A DNA stretch of 64,000 bases from Leuctra nigra (Eukaryota; Arthropoda; Insecta; Plecoptera; Leuctridae). The translations under genes and the position numbers were made by a program. Shown piece by piece: positions 49,464 to 59,352 of this stretch. The DNA lies in the NCBI GenBank assembly GCA_934045905.1, contig OW203767.1, forward strand, positions 15,503,073 through 15,567,072, read 5' to 3'. The notes beneath the pieces were generated by a model. The model was given only the letters and a program-made list of their open reading frames with translations, had not been told where the DNA came from and made no database searches. Within the stretch, counting starts at the first letter, position 1. Every line of letters starts with the position of its first letter.

Positions 49464-49473
49464 GTCACGTGAC
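49464..49473. promoter_or_regulatory. Palindromic E-box GTCACGTGAC upstream of ANAPC13
   Basis: A perfect 10-bp palindrome containing CACGTG, 300 bp before the ANAPC13 start. It matches the extended bHLH-Zip (USF/MiT-type) site. A TGACGTAT CRE-like word follows at 49,477-49,484. Binding is inferred from sequence only. Confidence 0.45.
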
Positions 49474-49771
49474 TCGTGACGTATCAGGAGGCGGAGCGTT
49501 CTAGTGGTTAATTGCATGTGGAAATAACTTGCACCTTCATCCTAGCACGGTCTGTGGGTGGGGCTTGTATGCTCTCGGCCAATCACGGCATTGATGAACT
49601 CTACGATTAGACGTTCGTTCGTATTGCGCTTGCGCATGACACAACAAAAACAAAACAACGGAACAGCTGATGATTCTGTAAAACATGGCGTAGTAAAATT
49701 TGTTGTGGAGCGAGTGTTTACGTTTATATTAATCCTCTTGTACACAAAAAATTAACCCCAGTGAGCTAATA

Positions 49772-49987
49772 ATGGACAGTCAGGTAACCGTTGAAGGCAG
49801 ATTATTAGATATTGTAGACGAGGCTTGGCGCGGAGAGAAACTTCCGAACGACGACATCGGAGTGCCACCTGAAGAGTTGCCCGACCCAGAGGCTGACAAC
49901 GGAGATTCGCATATGACATTGAAGGAGCAGGAGCAAAAGTGGACAGACATTGCCTTGGGTGTACTTGGAGACTCTCATCAAAACTAA
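49772..49987 (+). CDS. ANAPC13: Anaphase-promoting complex subunit 13
   Basis: Single-exon ORF of 71 aa (human APC13 74 aa). APC13 is a small, largely extended subunit that stabilises the TPR lobe of the APC/C ubiquitin ligase. Similarity runs end to end: MDSQVTVEGRLLDIVDEAWR, KLPNDDIGVP, EELPDPEADNG, then KEQEQKWTDIALGVL. The ATG is the first in the local sequence with family match from residue 1. A strong splice donor (GTACGT) begins one base after the TAA. The next ORF, ZFAND1, starts one base after the matching acceptor, so both ORFs probably share one mRNA. Confidence 0.95.
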   Translation: MDSQVTVEGRLLDIVDEAWRGEKLPNDDIGVPPEELPDPEADNGDSHMTLKEQEQKWTDIALGVLGDSHQN

Positions 49988-49988
49988 G

Positions 49989-50122
49989 GTACGTACGGAC
50001 AAAATCATATTATTAATGTAAGATTAGAAGCCTTAACTTACTTTCATACCTACTCGGACTGGGAAGAGATGATTTTTGCTTCATCATGCAGATCAGGCAA
50101 CAATGTACTCTTTTATTTGCAG
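49989..50122 (+). other. Intron between the ANAPC13 stop and the ZFAND1 start
   Basis: 134-base intron with donor G|GTACGT directly after TAA-G and acceptor TTTTATTTGCAG directly before A-ATG. There is no AATAAA inside, so cleavage before ZFAND1 is not indicated. A second possible acceptor (CATCATGCAG) lies at 50,081-50,090 and would add a few upstream codons. Confidence 0.75.
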
Positions 50123-50123
50123 A

Positions 50124-50963
50124 ATGGAACTGCCCGATCTTGGTAAACGCTGTGCTTTTGCCATTTGCAAACAATTAGATTTTCTTCCATACACTTGCTT
50201 ACACTGTCAACATACCTTCTGCAAAGACCATTACAAATATGATCAACATAGTTGCAAGGACTTCAAAACGGAAACTCCACAAGATCTTCTTCCCATACAA
50301 CATTTTGAATGCACTTTTCTGGAATGTGTCACCTCCAATCCCGTTCAGATGTCATGTCCAGTCTGCAAGAAACATTTCTGTCTTCAACATCGACACCACG
50401 GATGCATCGACAAGGATCAAACAGAACGCGAGAAAGACCTTCCGAAGTGGACCGAACCGAAACAGCAGTTCGAGCTAGCAAAAGCCGAGGTGAACCGTCA
50501 AATTGATGAAAGTTTGAACCGTGCCCAGAAAAAGTCTACTGTTAACAAAACTGCAATTCTGGTTCAGCTAATGAGACTTAAAGGTAAATCAATCGGATCG
50601 AAGTCAATACCAACAGAGGATCGGACTTACTTCTTGATCATCTTGCCTCTCACAAGTACGAATACCAATAAGAGCAAAGCTGTCTTCGTTTCAAAAACTT
50701 GGACTTTGGGAAGGGTTTTAGATGCGGTCGCAGACTTGTGCGATGTGAAGAACCGCAACAATGAAGCTAACACTCAAAAATTACGCCTGTTTCACTTGTC
50801 AAATGGGCAGTTGCTGGCTTCGGATATGTCGAGGACACTGGAAGATCTGTTTAAGGAGGAGGCGGTGATTGATGGAGAGAGTTTAGTTTTGGAATATATA
50901 GAAGAATCGGTTTTAAATAACGCTATTCTGGAAAACATTCAACAATACAGAGATTTATTGTAG
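50124..50963 (+). CDS. ZFAND1: AN1-type zinc finger protein ZFAND1
   Basis: 279-aa protein (human ZFAND1 268 aa). In other animals ZFAND1 recruits p97 and the proteasome to arsenite-induced stress granules. Two AN1 zinc fingers lie near the N-terminus: the first spans about residues 10-44 (CAFAIC, CLHC, CKDH, HSC) and the second about 63-95 (CTFLEC, CPVC, CLQH, HGC), each with the expected Cys/His ligands. After a charged linker (about 100-150) comes a ubiquitin-like C-terminal domain (about 165-265). MELPDLGKRC is preferred as start because it matches the family and lies right after a splice acceptor. The open frame extends 16 codons upstream but crosses that acceptor. Second cistron after ANAPC13. 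Confidence 0.93.
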   Translation: MELPDLGKRCAFAICKQLDFLPYTCLHCQHTFCKDHYKYDQHSCKDFKTETPQDLLPIQHFECTFLECVTSNPVQMSCPVCKKHFCLQHRHHGCIDKDQTEREKDLPKWTEPKQQFELAKAEVNRQIDESLNRAQKKSTVNKTAILVQLMRLKGKSIGSKSIPTEDRTYFLIILPLTSTNTNKSKAVFVSKTWTLGRVLDAVADLCDVKNRNNEANTQKLRLFHLSNGQLLASDMSRTLEDLFKEEAVIDGESLVLEYIEESVLNNAILENIQQYRDLL

Positions 50964-51086
50964 TGCACCTATTTGAACACGACTGATTTTTACAGTGTTT
51001 ACATTGGTATTATGATGCCCCAAATTAATACAAATTATATTTTCTTTTTCAATATCAAAGCCATGTATTGCTGAGAGTTGGCCTGA

Positions 51087-51092
51087 AATAAA
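51087..51092 (+). terminator. Polyadenylation signal after ZFAND1
   Basis: AATAAA 124 bases past the ZFAND1 stop, the first canonical hexamer after either ANAPC13 or ZFAND1. This is consistent with one shared 3' end. Confidence 0.7.
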
Positions 51093-51871
51093 GTCGGTAA
51101 TACTAAAATACACTTCTACATTATACACAGTTCATTTTATTTCCTTGGTGTCCCGAATCAAAGTCTTTTCGATTGACTAGTTGTGATTCACTTTTATAAA
51201 TTATACCTCTAGGTAAGGTAGGTAACCCTTACAAAACCATGCTAGAGTCCATTCACTGTAAGAATGGCAACCTTGAAACACAAAGTTAAGCCTTTTATTT
51301 GATTGTCATCCAGCAATGTATTGGAAACAACTTATTCACATTATATTATCATTACAGATATTATACAGTCATTAAAATCGTAGGTATTCAAAATTGAGCT
51401 TAATATCTATGGCTTGACAGTAGATTTCAAGGTTGCCATTCTTATAGTGAATGGAGTTTATCATGGTTACTCACTTATACCTTTAGTACGTAGATCATTC
51501 ATTAAAAATAAAATTCAAGGCGGTGAATCAATCAATTATTGATTAATTTTAATGATTATCCCCGAGTAATTCCATGATTTACTCCCTTCCATATATTTGT
51601 CACTTAATATAGACAACAAAACATTTTGACAATTATGTTCATTGTCAACTTTTAAGAGAAATTTGCTTCCTGGAGGTAGGAATTATTTATACTTTTCCAC
51701 TTCACACGCATCTTTAAGTAACATCGTCACCCATACAAAGTCCCATCGATGTGAAACAATAACGATAATTAAATTGACCTCATTGCTGGCTTGTTTCTCA
51801 TGGAACGACGTACGTCGTACCTACCAGAGAAGAGTAATCAACGATTGAAACACATATCACAGCGTACCCCG
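51093..51871. other. Intergenic gap, ZFAND1 to FGFRL1-like gene (tail to tail)
   Basis: Contains the family D element at 51,247-51,456 and the 3' flank of the FGFRL1-like gene. I cannot choose among minus-strand AATAAA-like words near 51,135 and 51,292 for its polyadenylation signal. Confidence 0.5.
51247..51456. mobile_element. Inverted-repeat element, family D copy 2
   Basis: Ends GTCCATTCACTGTAAGAATGG and CCATTCTTATAGTGAATGGAG are inverted. The interior (TTATTTGATTGTCATCCAGC, ATTGGAAACAACTTATT, CAGATATTATACAGTCATTA) aligns with 40,400-40,604 throughout. Unlike that copy, the outer arms are absent. Confidence 0.78.
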
Positions 51872-54800
51872 CTAACTTGCTGTAGCCACTCCCCTTGCCT
51901 GGCCGTCAGTCTGCTTGCTGACCTTGTTGAGGTTGTTTGGATCATTGTTGTTGCCGCTGGAGGCGAGGCTGTCGGTCTCGGTGCACGGGCGTCTGTGTCG
52001 GTTCTTCCGGCGCCAGCGGCAGCACAGCCACACGGTGACGGGAATAAGCGCCAACGAGGCCGGGATGAGGAAGAGCCAGTGGTGCGATGGACCACTGCCG
52101 TCCGACTCCGTAGCATCTAGTAAATAACCTCTACAGAGTTCAGTTGGTTCTTGGGTCGGAAATACAAATAATAAATTTATATCTGTACACATCAGAGGTA
52201 GAAAAGCGGGTGTCTTTTTTCTCGATTTTGGGTTGCATACTTTTGGAATGATGTAGTACTTAATCTAATCACAATCTATCAATTGCAATTTGACTGATGT
52301 CGACGAATATAGTGTTCTATGCAGTACTCTCTTACACAATTACCATGTCACAATACAAAATAATAAATATATGATTGGAAGAAGGCAGAATTCTGCTTTT
52401 GAAGCTCACCTTAAGAATCACTGAAATGAACTGTACAAAAGTCATGGGCGCCCGCAGGGGGGGGGGGGGGGGCAAGGGGTGGCGCTTGCCCCCCCCCCCC
52501 CTGGATGTCAGGAAAACATAAAAATTGTATGGGGTTTAACGTAAAGTATCATTTTGTAATCAAAAGAACTAAAAAAAAATTGATTTCAGTGTCAAAAATC
52601 CAAAAAATGCCTTGCGGGGCAGTTTTGAACATGTCCCCCACCACCCCAAAGTGCAATAATTAAAAAATATTGAATATTTCAACAAAATACACCTCAAAAC
52701 GTCTCAAAATTAAACTTAAACTAAACTAAACTTGTAAAAACTTGTATCCCCTGTCCCCTTAACTCCCCTTACTTGTGTCCCCTTAAACTTGTAAAATATT
52801 GTTTTCCTTGACCTGCCCCCACCTGGCAGAAATCCTGTGGGCGCCCATGACAACAGTACAGTTTTGGGAGATAGTAGGGAGAGAAAACTTTATGTAGTCC
52901 ACTAGACTCACAAAACCACACCGCAATTTCAAGGCAAATGGCGCACTGTCAGGGCAAAATTGCAATAATGTTTGAAAAAAATAATGATATATGAATATAA
53001 AAGACAGTCCAAGCCAAGACCTAGACCCAATTTTAAGAGGTTGAAGGAGCAGCCGAGACTGAACGAAACTAAAAGTGATAAAATAACTAATAACTTATAA
53101 GCACTCACTTATTTGGAAGTACTTTGGCAACACTGTGAGATACACCTGGCGCTGCGTCATGCCGAAGTTGTTCAGAGCGACGCAAATGTACAGCCCCGAG
53201 TCCGATACTCGTACCGATGGCAAGACGAGCTTGCTTAGGTAGATCTCGTGTGGGAATGCTACTTGCCGCGAGGTCATTTCCTGTCCAAGGAGAGAGAAAT
53301 GTGCAAAATTAAAAAATTAGTTGGCTTTGCAATGTGTGAAATCGATGCATCATTATTGGTAATGGACAATGGTAAGCAAAATCATATAAGGGCACTTAGA
53401 AGATACGGTATGGGGCGCTTAGCCCCGGAAAAATATGTAACTCTCGAGTGGATTTGATGCATTGCGCGTTTTGACACATAATGATGGCCCTTTGAACTTC
53501 CAAATGATGTTTTAGTAGATTTTAGTATGTAAATTTACTTGAAAAAGTATAGATTTCGGGCAGGATTTGCTCACCTCATACGAAGTATCGTTGAAGTAGA
53601 CAATGAACTTGGAGTCGACCGGCAGCTCCTCCGAGTTTCTCTGTCGGAACCACATGATCTTGGGGCTGACCTTGCTGAAGATGCGGCACTGGAACAATGC
53701 CGGCTGACCCACCAGCACCGTCAAGTTGTGAGGCGAGTCACCGAGGATCTCGGCACTGCTGTTCGCCTTCTCTGAAACCCAAGAAGTCACAGGACGATTA
53801 AGATTTACTGTTTTTAGAAAACATCGATGCATCATCGTGAAACCTCATAAACAGTCACCTTTTGCTTAAGATGGGATTGGGAATAGAACCCATGTTTCTC
53901 ATATGATAGTCCAAATTAATCATGGAAGAATCATTGATACACTGACTTACCTACGTACGTTTTTAAGTTTACAACTTAGTTGCATGCATGCATGGACCTT
54001 TGGCTACTGATGATTTGCTATCGTCTTGATTTTTTCAAGTATTCAATAATACACAAATTAGCCTACACAAATTTGTTAAATTAGTTAATTTTTTTGTAAA
54101 TTTGTTAGGGCATAAATCTTCTTGTACACCGAACAAAAGATAAAACAGTATTTGAAAGAAATGGATTGAATGAAAAAGATTTGATGGCATCATCCGATGA
54201 AGTCTATTGCTAACTTGTCGCCTAGCTCTAGTAGGTGTGCTCTGATCTCATTGATAATAACATGTCAAGGAACCTGACCAGCAGCCAATCCGTTTCACCC
54301 AAATACCGTTTTATGATTTTTTGAGTGTACATCACAGGGGCTGGATTCACAAAGAAGTATAACTTTATGACCAAAAAATCTAATACCAATATTAGCTATT
54401 ACCATGTTTTACCAGCATATCTTTATGAATTTAATCGTACAAATCACCATTTATATTGATAATATACCAAGTTTTAACATGGTAATATCATGGTAAGAGA
54501 GATATTGGTAGTTAAAATGCTATTCCGGCATAAAGTTATGCCGGAATAAGGCTTAAAACCTTTTGTGAATCCAGCCCCAGTGGTTTAAATTTTGTCTTTT
54601 TGTTAGGATCCACCATTCCACCTGAAAATTTATCGAGTCAATATTCGACTTACCAACAATCTCCAATTCGTACGTGGTAACAACGGTAGATTTCGGTCGC
54701 TTCAGAGAACACCGATACAGTCCGTTGTCGTCTTCCTTCGGTGTTCTCAGAGTCAACGTCAGGCCGTCGCAGGTCCTGCCGCCGCAAGTGACCAGCAACC

Positions 54801-57657
54801 AGTCGGACATGTCAGTATTACTCATGAACTTCATGCATGGCGACATCTTGTAGTTGTTGCTGCATTGCTGTACATGAGAAATTCAATGTCGTTCAGTGTC
54901 TCACCAAAGGGGCTGTGCATAAAGGGCGTCACGCTAAAAATGGGTTATTATGATACCCCCCAACCCCTTGTCACGCTGTGTCACACTTTCTGAGACCCCC
55001 CTGTCATGCTGTGTCACACTTTCTGATATACCCCCCTAAAAGGACGGCACAAAACTATCTCTAGTACCCCTCTTAAATAGAATTTGTTTGACTATGAAAT
55101 GTGTCAGAATTTATTGTTTTTAGCAAAATTTCAGGTCCCGACAGTTTGACTGAATTTTAAAATGCTTGAATATATCTATATCAAAACGAATATCCCCCCT
55201 TCCCCCCTGTCACACTGTGTCCCATACTGCAGCCCATACCCCTCTCAAGTGTGCCATCCTTCATGCACAGCCCCAAATAAAGCAAAATGCATAAAACACA
55301 AAAAAAATAATGCATTAAAATTTTACTTAAAGTCAGCCGCATGTTGTTGAAACAAGTTTGAAACATGTATTCTTCTCCTATATTCAATCATCATTATTCA
55401 ATTACAATACGGAATACCTGCGATTCATTAATCGTTGTTAAGTCCAACACAATGATTTGAGAGAACACGAGTTAAGCACATGCCTTGTAGTGCCAGATGA
55501 CATGCTTGCGATGGCCCTCTACTCGGCACTGCAACTCGACCTTGGTCCCAGCAGGGCGCAGCACGTGAACGGATGGCGCCAGTGGCAGTAGCGGCTGGTC
55601 TGGCTCGTTGTCTGCGTCGGGGCGCAGGTCTAAGTCCGAACCGTTGTCTGGAGGGCAGAGTTGCATTTTATTGAGACAATACAAAACAAAGTGAGAATCT
55701 GCCCGCTTACAGTCTTTTGGTAAAACCAATACTTGGTGAGAAGATAAATAAATACCTACAATTACATGTTATTTCAAGTTTGTAGGTCGAGTTGGACGAA
55801 TATTATTTTGCATTACTTGAGTTTAAATGAGTAGAAAGAAATTGAAAATGCACCGGTCAAGATGACACAGAAATTAAACCACTATAAAATTATTTCTTTC
55901 ATCAACAGCTTTACATTTGTACTGAAAATTGAAATCCTAACAAAATTAGGTACCTACACAATTTTATTGAGACTTGATGAAAAGAGTTGTAATAAAATAA
56001 CAATAAATCGTATTTTGTGAATGTAACACTCGTTGGCCGAACCGTAAAACAAATTGTCAAGCTTAAAAACGGACAGGTCCTCACCAGAGATGTCCACCTC
56101 GTACGAAGTTGTCAAAGACTTGACTGCCGTCGGTGACCGGTTCCACAAGCGCATCAGACACTGATAGATCCCGTTGTTGTCGGGCGTTGCCTTGTAGAGG
56201 TCGTACGTCAGCTTGCAGTAAGGACTGCACGGCAGGACGACCCATTCCTCGGCCAAGCTCGGTTCCTGACACGGCAACATGTCCTTCCAGCTCCCACAGC
56301 GCTGGAAGCAATAAGAACCAACTTCATTGTACATAAACAATCTGTTTTTTATTGATAACCCATTATTTTGTATTATATGAATTTTAATAAAAATAATATA
56401 TCATTAGGCATCTAGACATCAGTGTTGTGATAAGATAATTTAATTAGATTAGATAATTTTTTTATCTAGATAAAGATAACCTGCCAAAAATTTATCTAGA
56501 TAAGATAAATTTCCACGAAATCATCTAGATAATATATAAAGATAAAAAATAATTATCTACATAATTGTAATAGATAATAGATATTTTTTTACCAAATACT
56601 ACTACCATTGACTAACATGCTCTCTAATTATTTTCAAATCCTAAATTCGGTTCTCGAGTGTTTAAAAAATGGGACCGTCAAAACAAGCCAACTAATGCGA
56701 CTAAACGGAGACAAATTTCCTTTTTCATATCATCTGACATTTTTTAGGTTCATGCATGTTTATACACATTATACCTACCTACACACAAATGCATTTTGAA
56801 TGTAAATATTTCTTGTCTAGATAATTGCCAATAGATAGACACCTAACAATATTTTTTTATCTAGATAAAGATAAGGAGAACTAATTATTAAATTATATAG
56901 ATAAGATAATAGATAAAAAAAATTATCTAGATAATTATCTAGAGGTCACAATTCACTGCTAGACACTTATAAAATTTAAGTGAGAGAAATTATTTAATTA
57001 AAATTGAAAATTGCTGCTATTTAATGTGCATCTCTTGATGCTTCTTGAGTAAGCACAGATCATATTTCAGTTACAGAGGATAAAATAGTCTTGAGAAAAA
57101 TTAGCCAACATTGATAATTTCCATGACCTCTAAAAGATTGAAGTTGAGGCCCCAAATCCACAATGAAAACGAAATAATTTCTGCCCGAATTCGCTTCATC
57201 ACGTCCAAAAGAACTCGGGCCGAAATCATTTTCTTTTCGTTATAGAATAAAAGTCCCCTGGTCACAAATATCATCGAGAGAAGACCACAAAATGAAATAC
57301 AATAGGTAATAAACTAATCACTAAGTATGAAAGAAAACATGAATTTCGTAAAAAACATACAAAATTACTTGTGTGGTGATGTGTATATGTTTATTGCAGT
57401 AGCAATAGCACCAATTAGCACCAATTACCTTGTATTGCCATATAATAGTGTTTGGTTTTGGGCCCTTTCGCTTGCCACATTTCAGGCTGACGTCTTGTCC
57501 CGAAGGCTGTGAGATCCTGAATGACTTTTGGGAAAAGGTGTTTGGCAGATCATCGTTACTGCCTGGAGAATTACCTGGTGGTCAGAAATACAAGTCAAAT
57601 ATCTACTGACTAAAGTTGAGAAAATCCAAATTGTTGAAATTGCACAAGTTGGCAAGC

Positions 57658-57690
<33 letters not shown>

Positions 57691-58404
57691 TACCGCCGCC
57701 CGTTGGGGCACTTTTTGGCTTGTAGCCTTGTTGTACAGTCGCCTCATATGAAGTGATAAAACCAGTCTTAAAAGTCATCCCTTTGTACATACACATTCAA
57801 TTAATCTAGGTAACTACGGGGTGATTTTTTTGGAATTTAAACAATTTAAAAGTGATTCTGGGGCTTTAAAATGTACAAACTGAACCAAAAAAAACTCCAA
57901 TTGGTGCCCCGCATGGGCATTTTTTCGAATTTAAACATTTTACTGGGACTGTTCAAATTACAACAAATAATATCTCCCTATTTTTGCCTCAATTTTTACG
58001 TGATTATTGGACACTAAACCTAATTTGTATGGTGAATGGGGGGGGGGGGGTCAGCCTACTTGAATGGGGGGGACTAATCCCCCCTTCCTACGCGCCTGAG
58101 CACATTCAGATGCGACTATACGTAGGTACCTACCTACTCATTACAATCTTTCAACACTCTGTCCTCAATACATTTTCAACTTGAGATAAGCATTCTCAAA
58201 ATATATCTATTCCCCCAGACCATGTCAATCAAGCTTTCATCGGCAATCTTCCTGATCACTGAATCTCAATCAACCTGGCCAATATCAAACAAGCCGGCTG
58301 ACGATTGCCTCCCGCTTACTTTGACGTTGTCCGCGCGCCGCCTCCACTGCACACCACCCACTGGCGACGGCGAGCAACCCGAGCAGCAGAGCGAGTCTTG
58401 ACAT
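51872..58404 (-). CDS. Type I membrane protein with three Ig domains, FGFRL1-like
   Basis: Eight coding exons, minus strand: 58404-58320, 57574-57429, 56301-56085, 55647-55484, 54867-54654, 53771-53575, 53280-53123 (or -53109), 52130 (or 52128)-51872; about 479-483 aa. Signal peptide MSRLALLLGLLAVASG. Each Ig domain spans two exons: Ig1 C61/W74/C125, Ig2 C190/W201/C257, Ig3 C304/W316/C374. A single membrane segment follows (WLFLIPASLALIPVTVWLCC), then a basic stop-transfer and a Ser/Asn/Thr-rich tail without a kinase. The Ig3 end (YICVALNNFGMTQRQVYLTVLP) plus membrane anchor resembles FGFRL1, a decoy-type FGF receptor. Ig1 and Ig2 each carry four extra Cys in the same pattern, not typical of FGFRL1. 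The exon 4 donor is GC rather than GT. The exon 7/8 join has two frame-compatible options. A 5' UTR exon must lie upstream, since an acceptor precedes the ATG. Confidence 0.85.
52443..52849. mobile_element. hAT-type MITE in an intron of the FGFRL1-like gene
   Basis: CATGGGCGCCCGCAGG at the left and CCTGTGGGCGCCCATG at the right are inverted ends. The flanking octamers ACAAAAGT (52,435-52,442) and ACAACAGT (52,850-52,857) differ at one base, consistent with an 8-bp duplication. The left side has 14-base G and 13-base C runs. Confidence 0.75.
54127..54327 (+). mobile_element. TA-flanked MITE, family A copy 4
   Basis: TA at 54,125-54,126 and 54,328-54,329. Inverted ends begin CACCGAACAAAAGATAAAAC and CACTCAAAAAATCATAAAAC. 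The core carries GATGGCATCATCCGATGAAG, CTCTAGTAGGTG and CCTGACCAGCAGCCAATCCG. It lies in the intron between exons 5 and 6 of the FGFRL1-like gene, directly next to the MITE at 54,337. Confidence 0.82.
54337..54578. mobile_element. 242-bp MITE next to family A copy 4
   Basis: GGGGCTGGATTCACAAA at the left and TTTTGTGAATCCAGCCCC at the right are inverted ends. Inner inverted words (CATAAAGTTATG, TTACCATG/CATGGTAA) strengthen the fold. Confidence 0.78.
54909..55274. mobile_element. MITE, family C copy 2
   Basis: GGGGCTGTGCATAAAGGGCG at the left and CATCCTTCATGCACAGCCCC at the right are inverted ends. The interior matches 38,082-38,459. Here the CCTGTCACGCTGTG..CACACTTT sentence is duplicated in tandem. 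It lies in the intron between exons 4 and 5 of the FGFRL1-like gene. Confidence 0.82.
56420..56958. mobile_element. hAT-type element rich in TTATCTAGATAA words
   Basis: The ends CAGTGTTGTGATAAGATAA and (complement of the right end) CAGTGAATTGTGACC are related. The flanking octamers CTAGACAT (56,412-56,419) and CTAGACAC (56,959-56,966) differ at the last base. Both subterminal zones are packed with ATCTAGATAA words in both orientations, the middle is ordinary AT-rich DNA. It lies in the intron between exons 2 and 3 of the FGFRL1-like gene. Confidence 0.7.
57657..57686. repeat. Long poly-C tract
   Basis: About 30 consecutive C on the plus strand, in the first intron about 85 bases upstream of the acceptor of coding exon 2 of the FGFRL1-like gene. 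Length in the assembly may be unreliable. Confidence 0.9.
57820..58110. repeat. Degraded hAT-like fragment
   Basis: TTTAAAAGTGATTCTGGGGC and GTGCCCCGCATGGGCATTTTT resemble parts of the element at 36,244-36,722, and the CCTTCCTACGCGCCTGAG end resembles GGCGCGTAGGAA there in reverse. It has G-run and C-run blocks. No clean termini. Confidence 0.45.
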
Positions 58405-58798
58405 TTGCCAGCGCTGCAACACAGTGGAAGGAAAACATTACAAGAAAGTACGCAGCTACAAGAATAACTTGAGCAGGTAGAAGCCTGGGTTCGAAACCTG
58501 GGAACCATCGCCTTCCAACCCCTTTCCACGTAATGTAAAACTGTTACATACTATTTTTTTCTTGGTAATGATATTGTCCTCAATAAATTCAACTGCAAAA
58601 CTGCAAAACTGTTTTGAAGACGAAACAGTTGTGAGCTTCTCAGCTGTGACAGTTTCTCATGAAATGTTACAAAAAGTTCGCATTGTGCTATAAACTCGAA
58701 AGATATGTTGAGAAGACAGAAATAAGTACATATACATTTTATAAATTATTATTCGGTAGAATTGGGGTTTTATAGTCCGGTGCGTACAACCAAGGGTG

Positions 58799-59087
58799 CA
58801 GTGGCGGCTATTTGGCTTTACAACAGGTGTTCAATTACATAGAAGGACGTAGAAGAAAGTACTCTAAGAGGAGAGCCCCCAGCAGATGCGGGGCCGGGGC
58901 GCATAACCCCGGATTTTTTTGTATCTTTAGTTTGAAATTGATGCATTTTTACGTCTTTTGGAGAGCAAAATGATTAGACAAAATATCTAACTTCCTACTT
59001 CCTGGATTAGGGAGCACTTTTAAATAATTTTCTTGGATGATCAGGTGTGCAATTGTCACACCTTGCACACTGTAATAGCCGCCACTG
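58799..59087. mobile_element. hAT-type MITE with perfect 8-bp target duplication
   Basis: CAGTGGCGGCTATTTGG at the left and the complement CAGTGGCGGCTATTA from the right end are inverted. CAAGGGTG flanks both sides (58,791-58,798 and 59,088-59,095). Confidence 0.9.
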
Positions 59088-59352
59088 CAAGGGTGCAACT
59101 TATGGAATTTTTACTGTTGCCCATATTTATTTTATATCCCCCCCCCCCCCCCCCCACTGCGGAGCCACCCAAATACTAATTTATCATCTTATAATAATGA
59201 ACACACTTCACCTTGCCATTAGATTAGAGCGAAATGCGTTTATATCTACTAGTCAATACTGAGTGGGAGAGAGAATTGAATAGGAGTGGCAAGATATTGA
59301 TGGGTCCGTCAAACCCCCTGGTTTCGACCCAAGGTAGTTTCGATCACGGAAG

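Larger units (their letters stand above)
47542..49771. other. Divergent intergenic region, OTC-like gene to ANAPC13
   Basis: Contains the OTC-like promoter side, a tRNA-like SINE relic at 47,850-48,050, a GC-rich block at 48,375-48,650 with a CTCF-like motif, CCTA/TAGG microsatellite words near 48,990-49,020, and the CpG-bearing ANAPC13 promoter region from about 49,320. Confidence 0.5.
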
